In this document: positions 1 through 9,695 of the stretch, one piece after another | Layout of the letters: every line of letters starts with the position of its first letter | Numbering within the stretch: the stretch's first letter is position 1 | Origin: Bacilli bacterium | GTDB lineage: Bacteria; Bacillota_I; Bacilli_A; RF39; UBA660 | Direction of reading: 5' to 3' | Length of the DNA stretch: 32,566 bases | Assembly (NCBI GenBank): GCA_028709545.1 | Contig: JAQVWT010000006.1 | Span: 1-32,566, forward strand | Notes under the pieces: generated by a model | Seen by the model: the letters and a program-made list of their open reading frames with translations, nothing else | Database searches by the model: none | What the model was told of the DNA's origin: nothing | Made by a program: the position numbers and the translations under genes

Positions 1-459
1 GGTACTTCATTTTTTTACCGGATGGACCGTATAACTGATTTTGTAAAAGGAGATGGATATCAACTAAATAAAGCTTTAGTTTCAATTGGCTCATCAGGAA
101 TGTTTGGAAGAGGTTTAAGAAACATTCCTGAATATTTTCCAGAAGCTCCGACTGATTTTGCTTTTGCACTGCTGATTAATAATATTGGTTATATCGGTAT
201 TGTTTTATTTATATTTATTTATAGTTTACTTATTTATAATATAATAAAAATTATTAATAAACAGAATAAATTGTTTGTATTTCCCGTTGTGTTTTTATTG
301 TTATTTCAGTTTACTGTTAATATCTTAATGAATATTGGTTTATTTCCAGTAATCGGTATAACGCTTCCTTTTATTAGTTATGGAGGTAGTAATTTACTTT
401 CTTATATGATTATTATCGGGCTTATATTAAACATTAAAAAAGTATCATTTGATACTTAA
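1..459 (+). CDS. FtsW/RodA/SpoVE-family (SEDS) protein, C-terminal fragment; 5' end outside window
   Basis: Frame is open from base 1; IGSSGMFGRGL...FPEAPTDFAFALLINNIGYIG...LPFISYGGSNLLSYM is the conserved SEDS C-terminus. Confidence 0.9.
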   Translation, partial: GTSFFYRMDRITDFVKGDGYQLNKALVSIGSSGMFGRGLRNIPEYFPEAPTDFAFALLINNIGYIGIVLFIFIYSLLIYNIIKIINKQNKLFVFPVVFLLLFQFTVNILMNIGLFPVIGITLPFISYGGSNLLSYMIIIGLILNIKKVSFDT

Positions 460-693
460 TTATCTATAAAAATAGGGATTGTAGTTATATCCTCCATAAT
501 AATTATAGCCATAACCTGGCTGTCCTTGTTGGTAAGATTGTTGTGGATAAGATTGTTGTGGGTAAGCAGGTGAGGTTATGTAAACTGGTCTTGGTCTTGT
601 TGCACTTACTATTGCGGCGCCCCCAAGTCCCCCTAACAAAAATGGTGCCCAGAAAAATCTTTCACCTTCTACTGGCATCGTATTATAATACAT
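460..693 (-). CDS. Small Y/P/Q/G-rich protein (77 aa) with short hydrophobic segment and PQQSY repeats
   Basis: ORF with SD GAAAGGAG 8 nt upstream of ATG; low-complexity YPQQSYPQQSYQQGQPGYGYNYYGGYNYNPYFYR tail. Confidence 0.6.
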   Translation of the reverse strand: MYYNTMPVEGERFFWAPFLLGGLGGAAIVSATRPRPVYITSPAYPQQSYPQQSYQQGQPGYGYNYYGGYNYNPYFYR

Positions 694-695
694 TT

Positions 696-735
696 AAAAA
701 ACTCCTTTCATTTTATTATATGAAAAGAGTTTTTT
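696..735. terminator. 16-bp hairpin AAAAAACTCCTTTCAT/ATGAAAAGAGTTTTTT, bidirectional A/T tracts
   Basis: Inverted repeat with 8-nt loop and a single G.U pair, between the 740-1573 and 460-693 minus-strand genes. Confidence 0.7.
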
Positions 736-739
736 CGTG

Positions 740-1573
740 CTATTTATTATAGAGTCTATAGAAGTTAAATGATGGATGATTAAATAATCTAAAAGGGTAT
801 TTACTTGTACCAAGTCCTCCAGATATATACATAGGAGATTCCTTTATAATATATTCAGGATCATAATAAGTTTTAGCGCCATTTACTTTTAATATTGCTC
901 CGATAAACGGAAGTCTTACTTGGCCATTATGAGAATGTCCGGCAAGGATTAAATCAGCATGATAATCATCTAACTTATTTACTGAATCAGGCTCATGCAT
1001 TAAAAGAATCGTATAATATTCTTCATTATAATTTTCAAAAGCTAAATCAATATCTTGATTACCAACTAAGTAGTCGCTAAGGCCAATAATTAAAAGTGGG
1101 GTATCACTATTGTAATAAAATAATTCTGATTTATTATCAAGTAGTTTAATATTAATATTTTTTAATATTTCATTATAGTTTTCACTATGATCATGATTAC
1201 CTCTTACCATATATGATTCTATTTCTGGATCAATCTTATTTAACAGGCTTATTACTTTGGGGATTTCATCTTTTGAAACAGATGCATCATTATCAATTAA
1301 ATCACCGGTAAAAAATACGATATGAGGTTTAAGTACATTAATTTCATTAACTATGTTTTCAAGTTCTTTAAGACGAATTGTCGTGCCATAATGTAAATCA
1401 GAAAAATGAATAATTTTTAGTCCGTGAAAATTACTGGTGAGTTTATTGTTAATAACTGAGTATTCTCTGACAACTAATCCTTTAGTACCAATAAAATAAC
1501 TATATAATATAACACCAATTATTAAAATTATAATAGATAATATAAAATTTTTAAATCTAGATTTTTTCTTCAT
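740..1573 (-). CDS. Metallophosphoesterase (YkuE-like), N-terminal TM
   Basis: HFSDLHYG, FTGDLIDND, VRGNHDH, LAGHSHNGQVRLP motifs. Confidence 0.92.
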   Translation of the reverse strand: MKKKSRFKNFILSIIILIIGVILYSYFIGTKGLVVREYSVINNKLTSNFHGLKIIHFSDLHYGTTIRLKELENIVNEINVLKPHIVFFTGDLIDNDASVSKDEIPKVISLLNKIDPEIESYMVRGNHDHSENYNEILKNINIKLLDNKSELFYYNSDTPLLIIGLSDYLVGNQDIDLAFENYNEEYYTILLMHEPDSVNKLDDYHADLILAGHSHNGQVRLPFIGAILKVNGAKTYYDPEYIIKESPMYISGGLGTSKYPFRLFNHPSFNFYRLYNK

Positions 1574-1582
1574 AAACGCTCC

Positions 1583-2242
1583 TTAAAATATAATATAACA
1601 AATTAAAACAACTAAATTATGTAGTGAGTGAATGAATATACTATTAAATATATTCTCACTTCGGTAATATATAATCCCAAAAGTAATTCCTAAAACAAAA
1701 TACGGCATGATATAAATTAGACTAATTAAATTATTAAATGATCCTATAGCGTGAAGTAAGCTAAATACTAAGCTAGAGGTAATTAAATATAAATACTTAT
1801 TACTAATGTTATTAAAACTTAATCTAAAGACTATTTCTTCGATAATAGGAACGATAATTATAAAAGAGATAATAGAAGCTAGTAAATACTTATCATACAT
1901 TTCCCTTACTAAAACTTCATTAGTGATTGTTTGATTGGGAATAATTATCATTATTAAATAATTAGCAATCATCATTAAGATAAAGCCAATAATCCAAGTT
2001 ATAAGGTTTTTCTTTAAATTTTTAGTCGGATTTTCTTTAAATTTATCAAACATTTCTTTTATTTCATATCTATTTAAAAAATAAACTGCTAAAAGAACTA
2101 TAATATTAATTATGATGGTCCCGGTTGAATAAATAAGCGGTGTTTGATAATCTTTAATACCCATTAAAATCATTTGTAGTATTAAAGTTAAAAACAAATA
2201 AGTAAATATTGTTTTAATAAGTTTGTTTTTCATATATATCAC
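1583..2242 (-). CDS. CPBP-family intramembrane metalloprotease
   Basis: Multi-TM protein with PIIEEIVFR, SSLVFSLLHA and FIHSLHN motifs. Confidence 0.85.
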   Translation of the reverse strand: MIYMKNKLIKTIFTYLFLTLILQMILMGIKDYQTPLIYSTGTIIINIIVLLAVYFLNRYEIKEMFDKFKENPTKNLKKNLITWIIGFILMMIANYLIMIIIPNQTITNEVLVREMYDKYLLASIISFIIIVPIIEEIVFRLSFNNISNKYLYLITSSLVFSLLHAIGSFNNLISLIYIMPYFVLGITFGIIYYRSENIFNSIFIHSLHNLVVLICYIIF

Positions 2243-2287
2243 TTATTAATCTTATCATATTTTTAAGAAATTTGTTGTTTTTTTTCT

Positions 2288-2315
2288 TTGAAAATAAAAG
2301 AACCTATGTTATACT
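2288..2315 (+). promoter_or_regulatory. Putative promoter TTGAAA-N16-TATACT for the Tad-like operon
   Basis: -35/-10-like hexamers upstream of AGGAGG SD and ATG at 2344. Confidence 0.5.
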
Positions 2316-2343
2316 AAATACATGAGCATAGGAGGGAATTATT

Positions 2344-3066
2344 ATGCGATTAAAAGTGTTTATATTACTTGGCATATTAAGTTCTTTTATATTAATGTTA
2401 GATGTTAAAGCTGATTGTACATATATAGAAAAAGCAAATTTAAATGAAATAGCTGCAATGGTTAAAACTAATTATGAGGTAATAGAAGAAGATATTACTG
2501 AAGAGTTTGTTGATCCTGATACTGGAGAGGTAAGCAATATTGAAGCGGTTAAGACTAGTTTTAAAATTAGTATTTATAATATTGTTAAAGATTTATATGT
2601 TGTAGAGAGTAATAGTTTAACTAAAGAAGAGAAATATTTATTTTATGAAGATACTACTGATGGAGTATATTCTTTTGTAAGTGAAGATATAAAAAATATA
2701 ATAAAATATGAATATAATATATATTCTAATTTAGAGAGTTGCCCTGGCAATATATTAAAAACTTATAATTTTTTAAAACCAAAAATTAATATGTATTCTC
2801 AATATAGTATGTGCGTAGGTCTTGAGCATGTTCCATATTGTAAAAGATATATTACTGAGGAAGTTTCCGTGCCAGAGGTAAGTTTAAGAGATGAAATTTC
2901 AAAGTATGTTTTAGAAGAGAAGAATGAAAAAGAAGAAGATGAAGAAAAAATAAGAATTAAAGAGTTTATAGAAAATAATTATATTTATATAATTGTTGGG
3001 GTGGTAGTTGTTTCTAGCATAACAATCTTAAGTGTAGTAATAATTAAGAAAAGGAGTGCTTTATGA
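2344..3066 (+). CDS. Secreted/single-pass membrane protein, signal peptide plus C-terminal TM and KKR tail, unknown function
   Basis: ORF with strong SD (GGAGGG), N-terminal signal-like segment, C-terminal IIVGVVVVSSITILSVVIIKKRSAL. Confidence 0.75.
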   Translation: MRLKVFILLGILSSFILMLDVKADCTYIEKANLNEIAAMVKTNYEVIEEDITEEFVDPDTGEVSNIEAVKTSFKISIYNIVKDLYVVESNSLTKEEKYLFYEDTTDGVYSFVSEDIKNIIKYEYNIYSNLESCPGNILKTYNFLKPKINMYSQYSMCVGLEHVPYCKRYITEEVSVPEVSLRDEISKYVLEEKNEKEEDEEKIRIKEFIENNYIYIIVGVVVVSSITILSVVIIKKRSAL

Positions 3067-6000
3067 AAGTTGTAAAAAGATTAGTAATATTTGTAATAAG
3101 TTTATTTTTAATAAACTTAAATGTGAGTGGGGCAACTGAATTTGGAGTTGGGACCCATGGTGTATGTTATGGAAAAGACCTTCTTGATAAATCTGGTTAT
3201 TGCCTTCTACCATCACCGATTAGTAATATTGGTTCAAGATATTATTATCAAGATTTAGAAGACAAAATATCTTATGATAATAAAAAAAGTCCAGCCAATA
3301 AAAAGTATTTTGGAGTGATATCTGGAAAATCACAGACTTTATTTTGTATTGATCCAAATTTAAATGCTCCTAAAGATGAGTTTCCGTATATATTTGCTAG
3401 AGGTATTACATTAAATTGGGACTACGATAGAGCAATTGCTAAAGTATATCAAATGTATATTAACGATTCGGTTTATTTAATGAACCAAAGTGGGGTTAGT
3501 TTTTCAACAGCCTCGGGAAATTATTTACAAGCTGCCAATGTAGCAATGCGAGCAATAACCAACAAGTTTGAGTTTGATCTAATTAGTAATGTACCCAATC
3601 ACTTTGATAATGTTGTAAACCAGCTTGAGGGACGTCCGGCAAGTTCACCGAAATTAGTTGAAGGAACTGCTGCTTATAATTTAGTCAAAAAATATTATTG
3701 TTCAGCACTTGCTCTTACTTCAAAATCGACTAGTCACTGTGCTAATTTAGCCGGTATATCCAAAGTAAAGGTTGCAGAGTATAATTTTACATTTAATGTA
3801 ATGCCAGCAGAGACAGAGGATGCCCCTGCTGGTCAAGATAAATTTGAGAAGATTATTTCGATAAAGATAAATGGAATTCAAAAATTAGCGGCTCAATATG
3901 ATTCTTATAAAAATACTAATCCATCATTTTATATTACTGATATATCATGTGGAAATGATAATTTACTGTCATGTACTCCTGTTGACACAAGTATTACTAC
4001 TAAGAATTTAATTCAAAATAATCAAAATCAAGATTATGTTTTAAAGGTAAGAGTCTCAGGAAGAAAAGAAGATTTTAAAAATGCGGCTTCAACAAACATT
4101 TCGATAAAATATAAATATCATCATATTTTAAATGTCGAGAACCTTGCAATTTTAAGAAATCATTTAACTGAGCAAAAGACGCAAAGATTAATGGCTTTAA
4201 TGCCTGACCGTGAGCAAGAATCAGTACAAAACATCAAAATAAATTTACCTTCAATGTGTGAGGTTCGAGAAGAAAATGGTAAAACATCTTACTATTATGG
4301 TGGAACTTTATTAAAAACCGAGCTTGAATACATTCGAAAGGGATGTTGTAATGTTAAACCAAATAAGCTAAAAGAAGATGCGGCAATTAATCTATATATG
4401 GCAACTTGTGCCCTAGGAGATAGTGTAATCTTAGATACTAAGTGTGACAACGATGGAGATATAACCAATCCAAGTAGATCGATTCTTAAGCAAAGAGATA
4501 TTTACACTATTATGAACTTGGTTAATAATACTGAGAAAAATAAAAGTTCATATTCAGTTGCTGATTATAATGCCTTAATGGCAAATACAAATAATTATCG
4601 TGATGATATTTATATGGAAGAGCTTATTGCTAAAGGAAATAATTATTGCAAACTTTATACAAGTGAAAGCCAAGTAATTGAGTTTCCTGGAACCGCTGAG
4701 GCAACAAGTGGTAGGTTCTTTATCTTTGACGAAGCTCAACAACCTAAAGTAGAAGGGGAAATAATGCTGAACTTCCATACTAATTACGAACAATGGAAAA
4801 CAGATTATTTAGCAGCAATTGAAGATGAGAAGGAAGCTTATACAAAGTGGCAAACTGCACTGGCAGTTGAAAGTGCTAAAGATAATTTAGGCAGTTGTGT
4901 TAAATCAATAAAAAAAGACTGTGACTGTAAATGTTGTAGAAATGTAAGCTCATCAAATCCATTACAGCCATCAAATCCTTTGTTTCCACTGGACCATTGT
5001 TTCTCATATGATTGTGACTGTGAAAGTTATAGTTATAGTGGGGATGAGACAAAAAGACCTACAAAAAACACATATTTTGATGCAAATGGAAATGATTTAT
5101 ATCATTCTGTTACAGCTTCACTAAGTTGTTATTGTGATAGTGGAACTTCCGGAAGTGTATCATCAAATAAAAATCCAGGAGGAACATCTAGAACTTTATA
5201 TAGTGCTTACAAAGAAAAATATAATAAAAGAATAAAACTTCAAACAGATAAAAATGATTGTGAAAAAAAATCTAATTTAGCCAGTAACTGGAATTATTAT
5301 TTAGCACCAGACTTATATTTTAATTATAAACAAGAATATTATAAAAATAATAAGATGGTTCATACTGCTTTAGATCAACCAATTAAATTAGTACCTTCTT
5401 ATAATAAAGAAAAATATTGGCCAAATGTAAGTACATCAGTTAAACAAATTGCTGGTACAAAAATCGGAAAAAAATCAAGTGAAGCGTTTTCTATAAATTA
5501 TGGTGGAGGAACAAGTGCTAAAAATGAAAGGGTATCTTTTGATATAACAACTGATTACCAAATTGGTTATGAGCAAACTTTATATTATAAACCTACGGTT
5601 AAATATTATAGTTTATTACCAGATGGGCATTATATAACGAATATAACTAATTATAAAAGTGAAAATATTATCGATGTAGGTTATGTATTTAATGTAGAAA
5701 TTACGAATTATACGAATCAATATTTAACTTGGTTTTCAATAAAAAATATTGGCCATTTAATGCAGAATCCTAGTAGATATTCTAAATTACAGTCAAATCT
5801 TCAAAAAGCAATGGATCAAGCAATTTATGAAATAGAAGATCAAACAATATTAAAAATTTATAATGATGAGCAGTTAGATAGTTCTGCATTTAATAATATT
5901 TGTTATTATAATAATGAACAAATACTTTATAGGCCAGAGTGTCCAACATGTATTGATTTTAGTCCACAATACTTTACTAGAACTGTTGCTAAAGAAAATA

Positions 6001-6437
6001 TGTTCCCTAATGAGGGAGTTGGTAGTAGAACAACAGGAGCTAACTGGACAAGTACTAAAGGAAGAGAACTAGAGGCAGAAATAGCAAGAAATGGTGATAT
6101 GATTTATGGTGATATTGATGGAAGTAAGGGCTTCTTAGAAGCATCATTTAGATTAACTCCAGCTAAAATGAATGAGATTAATAATCATTATAATAAAGGA
6201 AAATCTTATAGCGACTTTAACTTAAGTTGTAATAAAGATGAGCCTGGATATGAATGTATAAGTTCACTGCTAACTGAACTGGTAAAAGATTCAAATGAAA
6301 ACCGAGCGATTTTAGAAAATAGCCGAGCAAATGGTTGGCGATATTTTGTAGATGGAAAGTGGTCACGAGGATCAATAGCATCACTACTTAAAAACGGTTA
6401 TCCTGAAGAAACTGAAAATCTTCCAGATTTGCCATAA
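3063..6437 (+). CDS. Large Cys-rich secreted protein (1124 aa) with possible N-terminal thioester-type domain
   Basis: Signal peptide; overlaps upstream gene by 4 nt; FCIDPNL and YLQAANVAMRAI motifs; CDCKCC and CDCESYSYSG clusters; no LPXTG or C-terminal TM seen. Confidence 0.8.
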   Translation: MKVVKRLVIFVISLFLINLNVSGATEFGVGTHGVCYGKDLLDKSGYCLLPSPISNIGSRYYYQDLEDKISYDNKKSPANKKYFGVISGKSQTLFCIDPNLNAPKDEFPYIFARGITLNWDYDRAIAKVYQMYINDSVYLMNQSGVSFSTASGNYLQAANVAMRAITNKFEFDLISNVPNHFDNVVNQLEGRPASSPKLVEGTAAYNLVKKYYCSALALTSKSTSHCANLAGISKVKVAEYNFTFNVMPAETEDAPAGQDKFEKIISIKINGIQKLAAQYDSYKNTNPSFYITDISCGNDNLLSCTPVDTSITTKNLIQNNQNQDYVLKVRVSGRKEDFKNAASTNISIKYKYHHILNVENLAILRNHLTEQKTQRLMALMPDREQESVQNIKINLPSMCEVREENGKTSYYYGGTLLKTELEYIRKGCCNVKPNKLKEDAAINLYMATCALGDSVILDTKCDNDGDITNPSRSILKQRDIYTIMNLVNNTEKNKSSYSVADYNALMANTNNYRDDIYMEELIAKGNNYCKLYTSESQVIEFPGTAEATSGRFFIFDEAQQPKVEGEIMLNFHTNYEQWKTDYLAAIEDEKEAYTKWQTALAVESAKDNLGSCVKSIKKDCDCKCCRNVSSSNPLQPSNPLFPLDHCFSYDCDCESYSYSGDETKRPTKNTYFDANGNDLYHSVTASLSCYCDSGTSGSVSSNKNPGGTSRTLYSAYKEKYNKRIKLQTDKNDCEKKSNLASNWNYYLAPDLYFNYKQEYYKNNKMVHTALDQPIKLVPSYNKEKYWPNVSTSVKQIAGTKIGKKSSEAFSINYGGGTSAKNERVSFDITTDYQIGYEQTLYYKPTVKYYSLLPDGHYITNITNYKSENIIDVGYVFNVEITNYTNQYLTWFSIKNIGHLMQNPSRYSKLQSNLQKAMDQAIYEIEDQTILKIYNDEQLDSSAFNNICYYNNEQILYRPECPTCIDFSPQYFTRTVAKENMFPNEGVGSRTTGANWTSTKGRELEAEIARNGDMIYGDIDGSKGFLEASFRLTPAKMNEINNHYNKGKSYSDFNLSCNKDEPGYECISSLLTELVKDSNENRAILENSRANGWRYFVDGKWSRGSIASLLKNGYPEETENLPDLP

Positions 6438-6452
6438 AGGAGAGATTGATAA

Positions 6453-6860
6453 ATGAAAGAAAGTTTATGGGGCTACTGGATAGTAGTCCTCGGATTGTTT
6501 ATTTTAGTTGTGATGATGCTTCTTCAAAATTATACAACAACTAATCAACAAGATTATTATTTGCTTAAAGAAGTAACTGATGCAGCAATGGAAGAATCCA
6601 TTGATCTTGCTCATTATCGCAAATATGGTGAACTTAGAATAGTTAAAGAAAAGTTTATGGAAAATTTTGTAAGAAGATTTTCGGCAACAGTTAATATTAA
6701 CAAGACATATGACATTGACTTTTATGCAATTTATGAGGCACCACCAAAGGTAAGCGTTATGGTAACAACTAGTACTGAGCAATATGCTGTTATGGGAGAT
6801 GTTGATAAAATAGGGATAGTAAATAGAATAGATGCAATTTTAGAAACATATGAAAAATAG
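6453..6860 (+). CDS. Small single-TM protein, pseudopilin/TadE-like topology (possibly DUF5411-type)
   Basis: N-terminal TM WIVVLGLFILVVMMLL followed by a ~100-aa soluble domain; located in the Tad-like operon. Confidence 0.6.
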   Translation: MKESLWGYWIVVLGLFILVVMMLLQNYTTTNQQDYYLLKEVTDAAMEESIDLAHYRKYGELRIVKEKFMENFVRRFSATVNINKTYDIDFYAIYEAPPKVSVMVTTSTEQYAVMGDVDKIGIVNRIDAILETYEK

Positions 6861-6865
6861 GAGGA

Positions 6866-7690
6866 ATGAAAATGGGAAATATTGGTATATCAATTAAAAG
6901 GTTTTTAGGAAATAAGAATACGGTAACAATAATCGGGGTTCTTGCAGGAGTAGTTGTGTTATATCTTGGATATAACTGGCGAGTAAATCAAGCAGTAGAA
7001 CCACAATCAGTGCCATTTGCAAAAATGACAATTGCTGGTAATACGGAAATAACATCTGATATGATAGGTAGTATTAAAGTGTCAAAAAACATGGTCGATA
7101 CGACAAGAAATTTAGTGACATCTGCTGGTCAAGTTGTTGGTAAATATGTGAAATATGATACAACAATTCCCGAGGGAGCACTATTTTATGCAAGCCAGCT
7201 TATGACTGAAGAAGAACTTCCTAACACTGTTATTAAAGATATTCCAGAAGGCTATGCGGTTTATCCTTTAAAAGTTGATCTTCATTCAACATATGGTAAT
7301 TCAATAATGCCAAAAGATTATATTGATTTATATTTTAAGGCTGTTGATGATAATAACTATATAGTTTTTGGTAAATTTATTGAAAGTATTCAAGTACTAG
7401 CTGTAAAGGATTCAGGAGGACATCATGTATTTACTTCGTCATCAAGCGGAATACCTTCAGAGCTACTATTTGCTGTACCCGAAGATTACTTTTTATTACT
7501 TAAAAAAGCAGGATACATTAGAACCAATTCAATTGAAATAGTTCCTGTGCCAAGAAATAAAAATTATACAGATAAACCGGGTGAAACGCAAATTACAAGT
7601 GAAGAAATTAAAGCATTTATTAATGCTAAAGCAATAGATGCAAGACAAACTGATGTAGTAGAGGAAACAACTGAAGAACCGATTGAATAA
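6866..7690 (+). CDS. SAF-domain CpaB/RcpC-like pilus assembly protein
   Basis: N-terminal TM, then VPFAKMTIAGNTEITSDMI...GKYVKYDTTIPEGALFYASQL (SAF-like), followed by CpaF-like ATPase. Confidence 0.75.
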   Translation: MKMGNIGISIKRFLGNKNTVTIIGVLAGVVVLYLGYNWRVNQAVEPQSVPFAKMTIAGNTEITSDMIGSIKVSKNMVDTTRNLVTSAGQVVGKYVKYDTTIPEGALFYASQLMTEEELPNTVIKDIPEGYAVYPLKVDLHSTYGNSIMPKDYIDLYFKAVDDNNYIVFGKFIESIQVLAVKDSGGHHVFTSSSSGIPSELLFAVPEDYFLLLKKAGYIRTNSIEIVPVPRNKNYTDKPGETQITSEEIKAFINAKAIDARQTDVVEETTEEPIE

Positions 7691-7712
7691 TTAAATTTAA
7701 AGAATAAAAAGG

Positions 7713-8786
7713 ATGGAAAAAATGAACGACACAATATTTTCACAATTAGATTTTGGTCCATTAAATGAATTTTTAACCGACGATAACATTACTGATATAT
7801 CATATAGTAATGGTGGGCAAGTCTGGTTAAAAACCCTCGACAAAGGTGTTTATAAAATTGAAAGACCTGGGGTAAATAATATTTTAATGGAAAAACTAGC
7901 CTTTCAATGTTCCAATGTTATGGGGAAAACCTTTAATATGGCTCATCCTTTTTTGGACGCAGAAAGTGCAGAACTTCGTCTTAACTTTATTCATGATTCT
8001 ATTGCAACCAATGGTATTGCGTGTGTTATTCGTAAGACGCCAGCTAAAATAAGATTAAATAAAGAAAAATTATTAAATGAGAAATATTGTATTTTGCAAA
8101 TCCATGATTTTTTAGTTAAGTGTGTTGAAGGACACTGTAATATTATCGTTAGTGGTGAAACTGGTTCAGGTAAAACAGAACTTGTTAAGTATCTAGCTAG
8201 TCATACTAAAGAGAATGAAAAAATTATTACGATTGAAGATACTTTGGAACTTCATCTTGATCGGATTTTTCCACATCGTGATATTGTTGCGATGAAAACT
8301 AATAATATTGCCTCATATTCAGATGTACTTGTAACATGTATGAGACAAAACCCAAGATGGATTTTACTATCAGAAGTTCGTTCTGCAGAAGCAGTTATGG
8401 CCGTGCGAAATTCTATTTCATCAGGACACAATATATTATCAACAATTCATTCTGATAAAGCTGAAAGTATTCCTATGCGTATGTATTCATTACTTGAAGG
8501 AAGCCAAGATATTGATCAATTTCTAGCATCAATTCATAGATATGTACAGTTAGGTGTATCAGTTAAAGGTTATATGAGTAAAGAACTCGGACGTTTTCAA
8601 AGAGAAATCGTTGAAGTTTGTGAATTCTTTGTCGATGAAGATAATGTTGCTCGTAAAAATATAATTTATAAAAAAGCTATTAGTGGGGGATTTGCTTTAA
8701 AAAATCCATCTAAGCATTTACTTGAATATTTAAGTTTACAAGGTATTAATTTACCAGTAGATACATTTGGCATAGAACAATCGTAA
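7713..8786 (+). CDS. CpaF/TadA-like type II/IV secretion ATPase
   Basis: Walker A GETGSGKTE, IEDTLEL, WILLSEVRSAEA, ISSGHNILSTIHSD motifs. Confidence 0.93.
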   Translation: MEKMNDTIFSQLDFGPLNEFLTDDNITDISYSNGGQVWLKTLDKGVYKIERPGVNNILMEKLAFQCSNVMGKTFNMAHPFLDAESAELRLNFIHDSIATNGIACVIRKTPAKIRLNKEKLLNEKYCILQIHDFLVKCVEGHCNIIVSGETGSGKTELVKYLASHTKENEKIITIEDTLELHLDRIFPHRDIVAMKTNNIASYSDVLVTCMRQNPRWILLSEVRSAEAVMAVRNSISSGHNILSTIHSDKAESIPMRMYSLLEGSQDIDQFLASIHRYVQLGVSVKGYMSKELGRFQREIVEVCEFFVDEDNVARKNIIYKKAISGGFALKNPSKHLLEYLSLQGINLPVDTFGIEQS

Positions 8787-8799
8787 AGGAGGCCTTACT

Positions 8800-9693
8800 A
8801 TGGAACTAGTAATTCTAATATTAATTACAATTTTTATTATAACTTACCGTAAAAATACTGGTGATAATTTCTATAAATTTTTAATGAATGAAATTAATAG
8901 TGTTTATGAAAAATATGCACCATATAGTTTTCAAATGGTTAGAGAAAAGACCAAAGAACTAGGTCAAGAATATACGGCAAAAGAATATATTTCTCAAGTA
9001 ATTATATTTGGTGCTGCTGGTGCAGGTATTGCTTATTTATATTTCTCAAGTATTTTATGGGCGATTATTTATGCAGTAGCGGCTATTGCGTTTATTCCCT
9101 ATCTTGCCTATCTAAGAAGTCAAAGAATCTATAGTGAGTTTCTTTTTGAGCAAATTCAAGTATATACAACCAATGTTATTATGGAATTTAATACTACTCA
9201 AAGCTTTGTTAAAGCCCTTGAAGGAGTTCTTGAGTCAGGAGTTTTAGAAGATCCTGTTAAAAGTGATGTTAAATTAATGATTGATTTATCATATCAAAAT
9301 GGAACTATTGATGAATCAGTTGATTACTTCAATGAGAAATATCCTTATTATATGGTTAGAAATATGCATCAATTATTTTTACAAATTACTAAGGAAGGTG
9401 CTAAAGATTCAGGTGAATCACTTGAGAATATGCTTCTTGATATTGATATGCTTGTTGAAGGAGTTTACCGTGATAAAATGGATCGATCAGCATTTCATAA
9501 AAAGTTTTTAACTTTTGGTTTTGCTTTATATCTTTTAGTAATGCTTACGCAGTTTTTACTAGGAACTGAAAATTATATTAAAATGCTTGATGAATGGTAT
9601 GTTCAAGTACTTCTTCATTTAATTTTAATAATAAATACTTACTTTCTATTGTCAGGTGAAAAATTTTATAATGAAGATACGGGGGCTGAGTAA
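8800..9693 (+). CDS. TadB-like inner membrane platform protein
   Basis: Position after CpaF-like ATPase; TM pairs flanking a helical cytoplasmic domain. Confidence 0.7.
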   Translation: MELVILILITIFIITYRKNTGDNFYKFLMNEINSVYEKYAPYSFQMVREKTKELGQEYTAKEYISQVIIFGAAGAGIAYLYFSSILWAIIYAVAAIAFIPYLAYLRSQRIYSEFLFEQIQVYTTNVIMEFNTTQSFVKALEGVLESGVLEDPVKSDVKLMIDLSYQNGTIDESVDYFNEKYPYYMVRNMHQLFLQITKEGAKDSGESLENMLLDIDMLVEGVYRDKMDRSAFHKKFLTFGFALYLLVMLTQFLLGTENYIKMLDEWYVQVLLHLILIINTYFLLSGEKFYNEDTGAE

Positions 9694-9695
9694 TT

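Noticed and set aside
543-752. Plus-strand 69-aa ORF
   Set aside because: Overlaps the Tyr-rich minus-strand gene and the hairpin; no convincing SD
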